Shown: one piece after another, positions 9,901 to 21,180 of the stretch
Numbering within the stretch: position 1 is the first letter of the stretch
How the letters are laid out: the number at the start of each line of letters is the position of its first letter
NCBI GenBank assembly: GCA_030737835.1
Contig: JAUJYN010000025.1
Location: forward strand, 930,001 to 994,000
Reading direction: 5' to 3'
Source of the DNA: Acorus gramineus
Taxonomy: Eukaryota; Streptophyta; Magnoliopsida; Acorales; Acoraceae
DNA length: 64,000 nt
Notes under the pieces: generated by a model
The model's input: the letters and a program-made list of their open reading frames with translations, nothing else
Database searches by the model: none
Told to the model about the DNA's origin: nothing
Position numbers and translations under genes: made by a program

Positions 9901-11288
9901 TTTTCCCCGATGATCTTCCGGGATTACCGCCGGATCGCGCGATCGAGTTTGAGATCAATCTGATTCCGGGGACCGAGCCGATTTCGAGAGCTCCGTACCG
10001 GATGGCCCCTGCAGAGCTGAGGGTGCTCAAGGAGCAGTTGGAGGAGTTGCTGGAGAAGGGCTTCGCACGTCCGAGTGTTTCTCCGTGGGGAGCCCCTGTT
10101 CTGTTCGTCCGGAAGGACGGTTCGCTGCGGCTTTGTATCGATTACAGGCAGCTGAACAAACAGACAGTGAAGAACAAGTACCCCTTGCCGCGGATCGACG
10201 ATCTGTTTGACCAGCTCGAGGGAGCGCGTGTCTTTTCCAAGATCGATCTCCGCTCGGGCTACTATCAGCTGAAGATCCGGGAGTCAGACATTTCGAAGAC
10301 GGCCTTTCGTACCCGGTATGGGCACTATGAGTTCAGAGTACTGCCATTCGGGTTGACGAATGCGCCGGCGGCCTTCATGGATCTGATGAACCGGGTGTTT
10401 CGGCCCTTCCTCGACTCCTTTGTGGTAGTATTCATCGATGACATATTGGTGTACTCGAGGAGTCTAGAGGAGCACGCTCACCATCTTCGCACTATCTTGG
10501 AGACTTTGGCCAGACATCAGTTGTTCGCCAAGTTCAGCAAGTGCGAGTTCTGGTTGGAGCGTATGGCCTTTCTGGGCCATGTGATATCCGGCGAGGGCAT
10601 ATCTGTGGACCCGGAGAAGACGCTCGCCTTGTCGAGTTGGTGTCGACCGTCGAACCCCACAGAGATTTGGATCTTTCTGGGCTTGGCGGGTTATTACAGG
10701 AGGTTTGTCGAGGGTTTCTCGAAGATAGCTGTTCCTCTTACCCGCCTCACTCAGAAGGATGTCCGGTTCGAGTGGTCCCCGTCTTGCGAGGAGAGCTTCC
10801 AGGAGTTGAAGCGAAGGCTCACCTCAACGCCAGTTCTTACCCTTCCGTCTGGGAGTGGTGGGTTCGCAGTTTACACAGATGCATCGCAGTTGGGTGTGGG
10901 TTGCGTCCTGATGCAGCACGGTAAGGTTGTGGCTTACGCGTCGCGTCAGTTGAAGCCCCATGAGCAGAATTACCCCACCCACGACCTTGAGTTGGCAGCG
11001 ATCATCTTTGCGCTGAAGATGTGGAGGCATTACCTCTATGGAGAGGAGTTCGAGCTCTTTACCGATCATAAGAGCTTGACATATTTGCAGTCCCAGTCGG
11101 AGCTCAACATGCGTCAGAGACGTTGGGTCGAGTTCCTCACGAACTATGATTGTGACATCGCTTACCATCCGAGTAAGGCGAATGTCGTGGCAGATGCTCT
11201 CAGTAGGCAGCCCTTGGGCATGGCCGCCCATATGGCTGTCCATCGTTGGAGGCTTCTGGAGGAGGCCGCTTGCTGGATCAGTGTTTGA
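9900..11288 (+). pseudogene. Copy A reverse transcriptase and RNase H
   Basis: This is the best preserved part. Motifs in order are the [21 protein letters not shown] block, [22 protein letters not shown] and the catalytic FIDD (10431-10442). RNase H follows with [23 protein letters not shown] and VADALSRQ, carrying the acidic residues of that fold. The enzyme copies element RNA into DNA and removes the RNA strand. The frame stays open to a TGA at 11286-11288, after which integrase lies in another frame. It is about 1.4 kb of otherwise intact enzyme inside a broken element. Copy C lacks exactly this segment. Confidence 0.9.
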
Positions 11289-11321
11289 GAGACTCCTGCG
11301 GGTGGCTTTTTAGCCAGGCTG

Positions 11322-12485
11322 GTGGTGCAGCCAGTCCTTCTCGACGATATCCGCACGGCTCAGGCTCAGGATCCGCATTTTATAGTCCTCTCTGAAGGCG
11401 TCGCCCGGGGTGAGCGTCCGGACTACCAGATTCGCGCGGACGGGATCCTGCGGTTCAGAGGCCGAGTATGCATTCCCGACGACACAGAGCTGAAGCAGAG
11501 GATTCGGACAAGGCTCATCGTTCGAGGTACACAATGCACCCTGGTGGCACGAAGATGTACAGGGGCCTTCGTCGTGGCTACTGGTGGCGCGGGATGAAGA
11601 CGGATATTGCCCGTTTCGTTGCCCGATGCTTAGTATGCCAGCAGGTGAAGTCGGAGCATCAGCGCCCTGCGGGGAAGCTGCAGTCCATTGAGATCCCTCA
11701 GTGGAAGTGGGAGCAGATCACCATGGACTTCGTCTCGGGTTTGCCGAGGTCACGTTCGGGTCGCGATGCCATCTGGGTGATCGTCGACCGGCTGACGAAG
11801 TCTGCTCATTTCCTCCCCATCCGACTCACCGATTCTCTGGACACCCTGGCGCAGTTGTTCGTCTCAGAGATTGTTCGTCTCCATGGCACTCCCATCAGCA
11901 TCATTTCCGATCGAGACGCGCGTTTTACTTCGAGGTTCTGGCGTAGCTTCCAGCATGCCCTTGGTACGAACCTCCTTTTCAGTACAGTGTTTCATCCGCA
12001 GAGTTGCTCAGAGTCGTCAGAAGAGCTACGCCGACCGTCATCGCCGTGTGCTCGCGTTCGAGGTTGGTGATCATGTCTTCATGAAGGTGTCCCCGATGAA
12101 GGGCATCTTTTGTTTCGGTGTGCGGGGCAAGCTGAGTCCATGTTTCATTGGGCCGTTCCTCATCCTCGAGCGAGTTGGGGAGGTGGCCTATCGCATAGCT
12201 CTGCCCCCACAGTTGGCTCAGGCCCATGACGTCTTCCATGTCTCGCAGCTGAGGCGATATGTCCACGATCCTGCTCACGTCATCCCGTTCGAGCCGCTCG
12301 TCTTCGAGCCGGACTTGTCATTCGTCGAGCAGCGGATTGAGATCCTGGACCGCCGCGAGAAGAGGCTCCTCACCAAGACCGTCCAGCTGGTCAAGGTGCG
12401 ATGGCAGCACCGTTCGGGTGCCGAGGCCACTTGGGAGCTCGAGGACGCCATGCGTGACGCGTATCCGCATCTTTTCCCTTCTTAG
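11322..12485 (+). pseudogene. Copy A integrase with internal deletion, and chromodomain-like tail
   Basis: Zinc-binding HHCC residues are visible (HRSRY, MHPGG, then CLVC near 11630). The core begins [20 protein letters not shown] and includes [12 protein letters not shown] with the first two catalytic aspartates. At about 12001 the sequence jumps: relative to copy C some 280 bases (about 21849-22130) are missing, which removes the third catalytic residue (Glu in the DGQSERT block) and shifts the frame. The tail resumes with FEVGDHVF, a GPF motif (IGPFLILERVGEVAYRIALP) and a chromodomain-like end, KTVQLVKVRWQHRSG to DAYPHLF, with the stop at 12483. The order integrase then chromodomain marks a chromovirus. 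Confidence 0.85.
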
Positions 12486-12520
12486 ATGTTCTTGTATTTA
12501 TTTTGAGGACAAAATTTCCT

Positions 12521-12533
12521 AAGGGGGGGAGAA
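12521..12533 (+). other. Polypurine tract of copy A
   Basis: AAGGGGGGGAGAA lies immediately before the TG of the LTR at 12534, giving the plus-strand primer. Confidence 0.85.
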
Positions 12534-15500
12534 TGTTATATATGTGTCACTTTTAGCCTTCTGGTAACCATTAGAGCATTCTGGCAGTTTTTGAGTTTTT
12601 TTGTTTTTCGATCGGAACCGCTAAAATTTTAGACTGTTAGCTATCATCCTGAGTTTGAGGACTCCGATTGAAAATCTAACTGCATATTATGTGTCCTGGT
12701 GCCATTCCAAGTCACTCACGAAAATTTCATCGAATTCCAGTAACGTTTCAGAATTTCACAGTTCCGAAGCGTATCTGGGTTTTGACCGAGCGAGAAGTCA
12801 TTGGGAGACTTGACTTGGTCAATGTGGGCCCATGACTTGGTCAACTCCTTTGTCTTCTTGTGTGGATGGGTTGACCCAAGTCAAAGTGCACTTAAACCCC
12901 CCCTAATCCTAGCCTAAACCTAATTAGGGCTAATCTAATTAGGGGTGTGAGTGTGTGTGGAGTGGGAGTGAGGATAAATAAATCCCACGACTTCAACCCC
13001 CCCACTATTCATCATCTTCTCCAATTTTTTTTTCTCTCTCTCTCCCTCTCTTTAAAACCTCCATGTGACCTAGTTCAAGTGGTCAAAACCAAAAACCCTA
13101 AGAAGAGAAAGGTTAGGTGAGCTCCCGATCTATCTTCCGGTGGTTTCGTTTTTGAATTCCCTCAAGTGTGACCCCCTCTCATGCCCTCTTTTCTCCTCTG
13201 ATTTCAGCCATTTCGAGGGCTGAAGGAGCTCTTGGTGGTGGTGGTCCTTGAGGAGGTGTTTTGGTGAGCGAAGAGCAACCGATCTTCCCCTTCCTTCCTT
13301 TCCTTCCTTGGGTGAGGTTTCTTTCCTTGCTTTTCATGTTTAGATGCATGTTAGGGGGGTGGTTTTGGCTGTTGGTGGCGGTGGGTGGCCGTTGGTGGCG
13401 GTTGGTGGCCATTGGTGGCCGTCGGGGAGGTGGTAGGCTGTCTCGGGTAGGCTGGCAGCACAGGCAGGCAGGGCAGGTATGCTGGCAGGCGCAGGGCAGG
13501 GCGCTGTCAGGCATCCTGGCAGGGCACGCGCGGGCGTGCGCGTGGGCGTGCGCTCGGGTGGAGCAGGAGCGTGCGGGTGCTGCGCGTTGGGCGCCGTGCG
13601 GGGGCGTGCGCGCGGGGCGCTGCGCAGAGGCGCAGTGTGGGCGTGCGCAAGGGACCGTGTGCGGATGCTCCGCGCAGGGCGCCATGCCGGGGCGTGCGCA
13701 CGGAGCGCTGCGTAGAGGAGCAGGCGTGCTGTGCGTGCGCGGTGGGGTCAAGCCGGTGGTGCGCGCGGGGTGCGCGCGGGGTGAGGCGTTGGGGCGCAGG
13801 GCATCCGGGTGTGCGCGCGGATTGCTGCGCTGGGGTGCAGTAAGCGCGCTGTGCACCCGGGGGGCTCGACGGCGTGTCCTGGCATGCGGGCAGGGGCTCG
13901 GCAGTGCGCCTGGGTGCGCGGGCTGGGGCGCGGCGGTGCGCCCGGGGCGGGTGGCCATGCGGATGGTTGCCGGGGGTTCGGGAGTGAGTCGGGGTGCTCA
14001 GACTCGCGTGCGTACAGGCCGTATGTAAGCTTGTCTGAGTGTGGGGTATTTTAATGTATTTTTTTTATTGTACTTGTGTATTTTACTCACCAAGTTGATT
14101 ACCCTGTCTTGCAGATCTTGATGGACGGTCGCGCGACGACCCAGTTATTGGTGAGTGGGACAACTCAATCCAGTTGGGAGGCGCTATATGCACTTGGGCG
14201 TATACCGCCCTCCCATGGGGCACCATAGTTAATATTAACTTGTTAATATGTAATCTATGTAAGCATGATTAGTGTGTAGAATGCATGCCACCCTAGGCCT
14301 TGTATGTTAGGGACTTGCACCCTTAGGATATGTGTGAGAGTCATGCATCCTGTCACCTTGTTATCATGCTAGGAAAGCCTCGACCTATGCATGCGTCCTA
14401 TTAGTTTAATTTATTAAATTAAATGCGAGCATATGTCTATTAGTGTGCCTTGGGGAATATTAAGGGGGCCTTGCGAGGTCAACATTGAGACCCGGGCTAG
14501 GGTACTCCGTGTTCCTTGTTTGGTTGTCGGGATGTCCTATATCGGGACCTCAGGTTGCCCTCCCAAGGTTTCTTTTCCTCATTATTATCTTATATATTCC
14601 CCGCATCTTGGTTATGCGCCCTGGAGGAATTCTGAAGAATTCATGACATTAGAGTTGTTGAGATGTGTTGTCGGCGGATCCGAGTGGATCATATGCGTAT
14701 GGATAGGTTGTTCTGTTCCCTTCGTTGGATCCGTGTAGAGACTGCCTCAGCGTTAGAAAGGCCGTCCCGTGAGAGGGCTCCCATCAGTAGGCACCTCCTG
14801 ATTTGGGACGGACTGTGCTGAATGTGGGAGTGGCCAAGCGGCCTACGGAGTGGAGGAGAGACTATCGGTGGACCATGGGTGACCAAGAGCCTAGTCAGTC
14901 CCAATATCCTATGTCACCTATTGAGGTGTGAGGGTGAGGGTGTGGTGGGTCGGCAATGTAGCGACCCACTGGTTTTGTGTAGTTCAAGGATGATTAACAG
15001 CCTAGTCAGTCCCAATATCCTATGTCACCATATTGAGGGGTGAGGGTGAGGGTGTGGTGGGTCGGCGATGTAGCGACCCACTGGATTGTGTTATTCCTGC
15101 CACTTTGAGGCTTGATCATTTTATTGTGGTTAATATAATTGTGATGCATGGGTTGTGCTGTTCACTGAGCGTGTGGCTCACCGCTCGCATAATATTTTCT
15201 CCAGTTATCACTGAGTCGGACTTGAAGGAGGATCTCCCGAGAGACTGCATCAGTAGCGGAGCAGCGCCACGTCCCGCGAGTGTTAGAGGCCATCAGCATC
15301 CTTTCTTTTGATTGTATGTATATATTTCTGTGCTTGGGCACCGTTTGTATATTATTTGGATGTATGTGTGTATATTGGCTCTCACAGGACAGATGATCAT
15401 GTATCGAGTCTGTAATATTTTTTTGATTTACAGACTCAGTCTTTTAGCTTCCGCTATCTGTGTATACATCATGTCAGCCTTGCTTTCGTCTGTGTTGTCA

Positions 15501-15602
15501 TTTTAGTTGTTGTTTAGAGTATTTTATTGATCTCCTGTATAGACTGTTGATATCATGTATACACTTGCTGCGTCCCGGGGACGGCTGCCCTGGGGCGTGA
15601 CA
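12534..15602 (+). mobile_element. Alpha-type LTR, 3' side of copy A (3069 bp)
   Basis: It runs from TGTTATATATGTGTCAC to GGGGCGTGACA. It carries a TATA-like ATAAATAAAT near 12974, CT-rich leader, donor- and acceptor-like sites (AAAGGTTAGG near 13110, TTTCAG at 13202-13207, GGGTGAGG near 13311), the GC-rich core 13440-13990, the 36-nt block 14116-14151 and two GGGTGAGG arrays near 14925 and 15040. It resembles the LTR at 22664 more than the one at 4940. The bases after 15602 (TAATA) do not match anything left of 4940, so no target duplication supports copy A as one insertion. Confidence 0.85.
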
Positions 15603-17349
15603 TAATATTTTCTAAGGCATGCTCATACAAACATAATCTCATTTTGATTTAATTAATATAAACTAAATGGGAAACATGCATAGATCAAGGCTTCTAGACA
15701 TGTATGGGCCTCTATACATGATACATGGATCTATATCCCTAACGTACAATATCTAATATGGCATGGTTACATTATAGTAAAACATGCATTAACATAGTTT
15801 TTTTTTTTCATTGACACAAGTTCATATGCAATTATGGTGCCCCAGGGGAGGGAAATGCACGCCTACGTGCATTGAACTCCTCCCTACTGGGTTGGATTGA
15901 CCACTCACTGCAACCCGGGTCGTTGCGTGACCGTTCGCCAAGATATGCAAGACATGGACATTCAATATGGTGAGTAAACTACACAAATACACATGAAATT
16001 TACTAGAAATACCAAATACTCGGACAAGCATGCATACGGACTCGCACGCATGCGAGCACGCATGTACGCACGCGAGTCCGAGTGTGCCGACACCTACCCG
16101 AACCCTCGGGCAGCCACATGCATGGCCCCCCGCACGCGCGCTCGCGCACTATTGCCCAGCCGCGCGCCCAAGCATATGCCCGGGCGCACTGCCCAGGCAT
16201 GCTCGGGCGCGCCCGCGCGCACTCGCGCGCCCACTCCGCGCGCACCCGCGCACTCGCGCGCACGCGCCCGCCTGCACCTGCCAGCGCCCTCCTACGCGCG
16301 CGCCTACGCCCGCACGGGCGCAGACAGCCCCCAGCGCGCGCCCACTCTTCCCTAACCCTTTTTAACCCTCCCCAACCTCTCACACATATTCTAACACATC
16401 TACCCAACATGCATGACCTCCCCAACCATCCCTAAGCCATAAAAACCAAGAAAAGAAGGGGAAAGGCTCACCTTGGGAGGGGAAATGAAAGGGGGAGGTT
16501 CGGGGGCCCTCGACGCAACCGCGACCACCTCAACCACCACCACCACTACCACCACCTCCTCGGCCCTCATTTGGCTTCAAATCAAGGGGGAAATGTTCAT
16601 GAAAAGGGAACTTGAGAGAGAGGAGATCAACAACAACAACAACACTTACACAACCCTAGACTTGCACTTGCACCTTCTCCTTCTCTTCTCTTTGAGGAGA
16701 TAATACAAACACTTCGGGGGGGGGGGTTGAAAGAGAGGAAGAGAAAGCCAAGAATCCCACGTTGGGAGTGGGAGGGAGAAAGAGAAAGAGAGATATGTTG
16801 GCACATAAATATCTAAAGGAGGGATTCAAATGACTAAGTCGTCCTTGTCCAGAAATTCTGTACGTGCTTCACTAGAACAGCCATAACTTCCTCAATATAG
16901 CTCCGAATTGCACAATTCAAAATCCGTTGGAAAGCCAAGAAGATTATCTACAACTTTCATGTTTATGCCAAGATCAAATAATCCCTCTAGCTATTCCAAA
17001 ATTAGAGCTAAACATTGAACAGGGCTGCTGCCAGAATTTTTCATCCCCGGGGTATACTTGGAAAAATACCCATAACTTTTACTACATGAATCCAGTTGAT
17101 CTAATTCCACTTTTGTATGAAAGCTAACTCAAAACTGAGCATCTCATAATAAAATCATATTTAAACCTCTTTATCTTGGATTTTAACAAAATTAAATCCA
17201 AATACCAATTCGGAAATACATAACTTATAGGAGAAAAATTATGTAGCCAAATTTTCAATCAGAGCGCTCCGACTCCTGCAGGTGGCTAAAAGCCAAAATT
17301 TTAGCGACTCCGATCGAAAAATAAAGCTCCAAATGACACAGGCATAACA
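15603..17349 (-). mobile_element. Inverted beta-type LTR fragment
   Basis: Read on the minus strand it starts TGTTATGCCTGTGTCATT at 17349 and passes through the leader, a GGT-rich block (16500-16560), the GC-rich core (16340-16100) and the 36-nt block (15916-15951, whose acceptor is mutated from CAG to CAT). It stops abruptly at 15603, next to the end of copy A. The distal ~1 kb is missing. Confidence 0.8.
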
Positions 17350-17519
17350 TTCTTCCCCCCTTAGGAAATTTAGTCCTCGAAATTTAAGGAAACCCAAAGG
17401 GAAGTCCGAATATAGCAAGTATCTCGCATAGACCCTCCCAAGTGGTCTTTGCACCGAACTTGCGCTACCGACACACTGTAATCAAAGGAACGGTCTTAGC
17501 ATTGAACCTCTTCTCATGT
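17350..17519 (-). mobile_element. 3' end of the inverted element's internal region
   Basis: A minus-strand polypurine tract (TAAGGGGGGAAGAA, 17350-17363) sits just before the beta LTR start, preceded by the AAATTTC context also seen at the other polypurine tracts. About 150 further internal bases follow up to 17519, where the sequence switches to a forward alpha LTR. So the beta LTR at 17349 is the 3' LTR of an inverted, mostly deleted element. Confidence 0.7.
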
Positions 17520-18488
17520 TTTGTGGTATTTTGTGTATTTTACTCACCTAGTTGATTACCCTGTCTTGCAGATCTTGACGGACGGTCGCGCGACGACCCG
17601 GTTATCGGTGAGTGGGACAACCCAACCCAGTTGGGAGGCACTATATGCACTTGGGCATATACCGTCCTCCCCTAGGGCACCGCAGTTGATATTAACTTGT
17701 TATATGTAATCCATGCAAGCATGATTAGTGTGTAGAATGCATGCCACCCTAGACTTTGTATGTTAGGGACTTGCACCCTTAGGATATGTGTAAGAGCCGT
17801 GCATCCTGTCACCTTGTTATCATGCTAGGAAAGCCTCGACCTATGCATGCGTCCTAGTAGTTTGATTTATTAAATTAAATGCAAGCTTATGATATCTTTA
17901 GCATGCCTGAGGAAATATTAAGGGGCCTTGCAAGGTCAACATTGAGACCCGGGCTAGGATACTCCGTGTTCCTTGTTTGGTTGGCGGGATGTCCTATATC
18001 GGGACCTCAGGTTGCCCTCCCATGGTTCTTTTCCCCATTATTATCTTATATGGTCCCCGCATCTTGGTTATGCGCGCTGGAGGAATTCTGAAGAATTCAA
18101 GATATTAGGGTTGTTGAGATGTGTTGTCGGCGGATCCAAGTGGATCATATGCACATGGATAGGCTGTTCTGTTCCCTTCGTTGGATCCGTGTAGAGACTT
18201 CCCCGGCGTTAGAAAGGCTGTCCCGTGCAGGGGCTCCCATCAGTAGGCACCTCCTGGTTTGGGACGGACTGTGCTGAATGTGGGGGTGGCCAAGCGGCCT
18301 ATGGAGTGGGGAGAGACTATCGGTAGACAAAGGGTGACCAACAGCCTAGTCAGTCCCAATATCCTATGTCACCTATTGAGGGGTGAGGATGAGGGTGTGG
18401 TGGGCCGACGATGTGGCGACCCACTGGATTTGTGTAAGGATGATTATCAGCCCATTAAGTCCCAATACCCTTTGTCACCTATTGAGGG

Positions 18489-18522
<34 letters not shown>

Positions 18523-19036
18523 GGTGGTTTGGCGATGTAGCGAACCACCAGACTTGTGTAGTTCCTGCCACTTTGAGGCTAGTGATTTGATTAATTGTGG
18601 TTAATATGAATTGTGATGCATGGGTTGTGCTATTCTCCAGTGATTACCGAGGCGGACTTGAAGGAGGAGCTCCCCGAGAGACTACACCAGTAGCGGAGTA
18701 GCGCCACGTCCCTCGAGTTTTAGAGGCCATCAGCATCCTTTTGATTGTATGTATATATTTCCGTGCTTGGGCACCAGTTTGGATTGTATTTGGATGTTTG
18801 TGTGTATATTGGCTCTCACAGGACATATGATTATGTATTGAGTCTGTACAGTGTTGTTGATTTACAAATTCAGCCTTTTTAGCTTCCGCTATCTGTGTAT
18901 ACATCATGTCAGCCTTTTTGTTGTCTGTGTTGTTTTTTACCTGTTGTTTATGGTATGCTATTGATCTCCTGTATTGACTGCTGATATCATGTATACGCTT
19001 GCCGCGTCCCGGGGACGGCCGCCCTGGGGCGTGACA
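17520..19036 (+). mobile_element. 5'-truncated alpha LTR of copy C
   Basis: It begins inside the LTR at the TTTTACTCACC stretch just before the 36-nt block (17572-17607) and continues normally to the end GGGGCGTGACA at 19036. The promoter half (about 1.6 kb) is missing, so this copy could not start its own transcript. It contains a six-run GGGTGA array at 18485-18524. Confidence 0.85.
18485..18524 (+). repeat. GGGTGA hexamer array (possible G-quadruplex)
   Basis: Six GGG/GGGG runs spaced by TGA lie in 40 bases. It is the longest of the arrays found once or twice in every LTR of this family (near 4175, 4290, 7670, 7765, 14935, 15045, 18390, 25110, 25225, 28235, 36645, 42670). Four or more such runs can in principle fold as a G-quadruplex. 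Confidence 0.8.
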
Positions 19037-19041
19037 AAAGT

Positions 19042-19054
19042 TGGTATCAGAGCC
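19042..19054 (+). other. Primer-binding site (tRNA-iMet)
   Basis: TGGTATCAGAGCC lies five bases after the LTR end at 19036. It is the standard complement of the 3' end of initiator methionine tRNA, used to prime minus-strand DNA synthesis. It is the only primer site left in the window; copy A has lost its own. Confidence 0.95.
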
Positions 19055-19156
19055 TGGTCCTGTCAGAGCCTATTGTCTTCTTTTTCGTAGAGATGAGTCC
19101 TAGGATTTCTATACGAGTATTCTGATCCTAGTGTCTAGTTTTCTTAGGGTGCTGAT

Positions 19157-20524
19157 ATGCCTCCTCGTAGAGGACGGCGCGGACGTGGTCCCTCTCGACC
19201 TTTGGAGGCTTCCGGACCAAGGAGAGGCGAGGATGCTATTGGTGAGTCCTCAGCCGTGAGGACAGGATCGGCGCAGGAGCCTCCTGCCTGGGAGCACGCA
19301 TTTGCGCGGATAGCAGATTTGGTGGAGACGCAGACGAGGGCACTGGAGGCCCAGACCAGAGTATTGGCAGATCAGGCATGGGAGATTCAGGAGCTACGGG
19401 CGGCCCACGAGGCAGTTCCGCAGGTCCCTTTGGTGGCAGATCCACCTGTGGTGCCTGATGTACCCCCAGTCCCTGTGGAGATTCTGGCGGTCAAAGTTTA
19501 GGATCCTCAGGAGAGGGAGGTGGGGCCAGAGGCTGCAGCGCGAGTGCAGCAGAGTGGCCTCGCAACCTTTCTGAAGCTCCATCCTCCCGAGTTCCAGGGT
19601 CAGACGGTGGATCCCCTTGCTCCAGAGAGATGGTTGATGGAGGTGGATGCGATCTTCTCGACCATGCTTTGCACCGATCGCCAGCGAGTCTCCCTGGCCA
19701 CTTTTATGCTGAAGGGTAGCGCCGCCGACTGGTGGGCTACTAGATCAGTGGACATCCCGGAGGGAGTGAACCAGCTTACATGGGCGGGGTTCCGAAGGTA
19801 TTTCTTGGAGGAGTACTTCCCGTTCTCGACGCGCCAGATAGTGATGCAGGAGTTTGAGCAGCTGACGCAGGGCTCTATGTCTGTCGCTGACTACTCCACA
19901 CGCTTCACGAGACTGTCCAGATTCGCTCCAGCTTTGGTGATGGACGAGGAGATGAGGTGACGTCGATTCAAGCTTGGTCTCAGCAGCGCCATTTGAGTGC
20001 ATGTTACCTCCCAGGCATTCACGAGGTACTCCGACTTGGTGTGTCGAGCGAAGACAGTCGAGCGAGACCTCGGGATCCTCATGAGGGCTTCGACCCCTTC
20101 GGCAGACCAGAGGCCACCCAGGAGCCAGGACCAGGGACAGCGCAAGAAGAAGAGGCCCCGCTTTGATCAGTCAGCAGCTGCCTCTCCTCCAGTAGATGTG
20201 GTGCCAGCGCGAGGTCCAGCACCCATCGCAGCAGTGCCAGTCCAGGCGAGGCGACCAGAGACGCGGCGCTGTTATCACTGTCAGCGCGTCAGGCATATCT
20301 TGTATAATTGCCCTGATGCTGGCCGACCCCGCGTGATGCCTCCGCAGCAGCAGCAGCCGTTTCAGCAGCCGTTCCAGCAGCAGCGCCAGCAGCAGCAGCA
20401 GCCTCAGCAGCAGCCTCAGCGTCAGCAGCAGCAGCCACAGGGGGGCCGTGCTGACCAGAGGAGGCAGCCAGCGCAGCCGGCGAGGCGTGCCCCTGCTCCT
20501 CAGCCGCAGTTTGTTCAGGGCTGA
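19157..20524 (+). pseudogene. Copy C gag with stop codons
   Basis: An ATG 103 bases after the primer site opens MPPRRGRRGRGPSRPLEA, a basic gag start. The gag core follows (LAPERWLMEVDAIF, GSAADWW, FLEEYFPFSTRQ), then KKKRPRF, a CCHC knuckle (CYHCQRVRHILYNCPDAG) with all cysteines present, and a long Gln-rich CAG-repeat segment (20340-20450). One frame covers gag and protease, as usual for chromoviruses, but it holds stops at 19499, 19958, 19994 and 20522. The last corresponds to a CGA in copy A, a typical C-to-T change at a methylated CpG. No working protein is expected. Confidence 0.88.
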
Positions 20525-21180
20525 GTGGCAGCGCTTTCGGCAGAGGAGGCTCAGGCATCAGGCAGCGTGGTCCGAGGTATTGTTCAGATCTCCCAGCTCC
20601 CTGCATATGTGTTGTTTGATTCCGGAGCCACACACTCGTTCGTGTCTCCCTCTTTTGCGAGACGGATGGGTGTGGCGTCCGCCCCTTTGGATGCTATCTT
20701 GGAGATATCATTTCCAGTGGGACACCGGATTCTCCTCCGTTCTGTGTACCGAGGGTGTTCGGTGGTTGTTGCGGAGCATGAGTTTCGAGTGGAGTTGGTG
20801 GAGCTCGCGATGACGGACTTTGATGCCATCCTGGGAATGGATTGGCTTGCAGCTAGTCACGCCAGCATCGACTGTTTTGCCAAGTCAGTGTCTTTCCACC
20901 TTCCGGGTCGGAGGTCCTTCTAGTTCGTGGGCGATCGTGACGTAGCCCCTTTGGGGTTCGTGTCATCCATGCAGGCGTGGAGACTCCTTCAGGGAGGATG
21001 CGAGGGCTTTCTAGCGTACATTGCTCAGGAGGATGCACCGCTATGGGCAGATATCAGTCAGACTCCGGTCGTGGCAGAGTATCCCGAGGTTTTCCCCGAT
21101 GATCTTCCGGGATTACCGCCGGATCGCGCGATCAAGTTTGAGATCAATCTGATTCCGGGGACCGAGCCAATTTTGAGAGC
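20525..21180 (+). pseudogene. Copy C protease region
   Basis: In the same frame as gag, the DSGATHSFVS catalytic motif and FDAILGMDWL are present, so protease itself looks intact. A stop at 20921-20923 (TAG for the Gln read in copy A) follows, and the reading continues to about 21180 (IPGTEPI). There it is joined to integrase sequence: compared with copy A, about 1.34 kb is missing (A coordinates about 9992-11334), removing all of reverse transcriptase and RNase H and shifting the frame. Confidence 0.88.

Noticed and set aside
4940-15602. A complete LTR retrotransposon with paired LTRs
   Set aside because: The LTRs are strongly diverged, there is no primer site after the first LTR and no matching target duplication, so it is treated as a recombinant chain.
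18350-18550. Short spaced repeats that could suggest a CRISPR or telomere-type array
   Set aside because: The hexamer is GGGTGA, not plant telomeric TTTAGGG, and the repeats are duplicated LTR modules in a eukaryotic genome.
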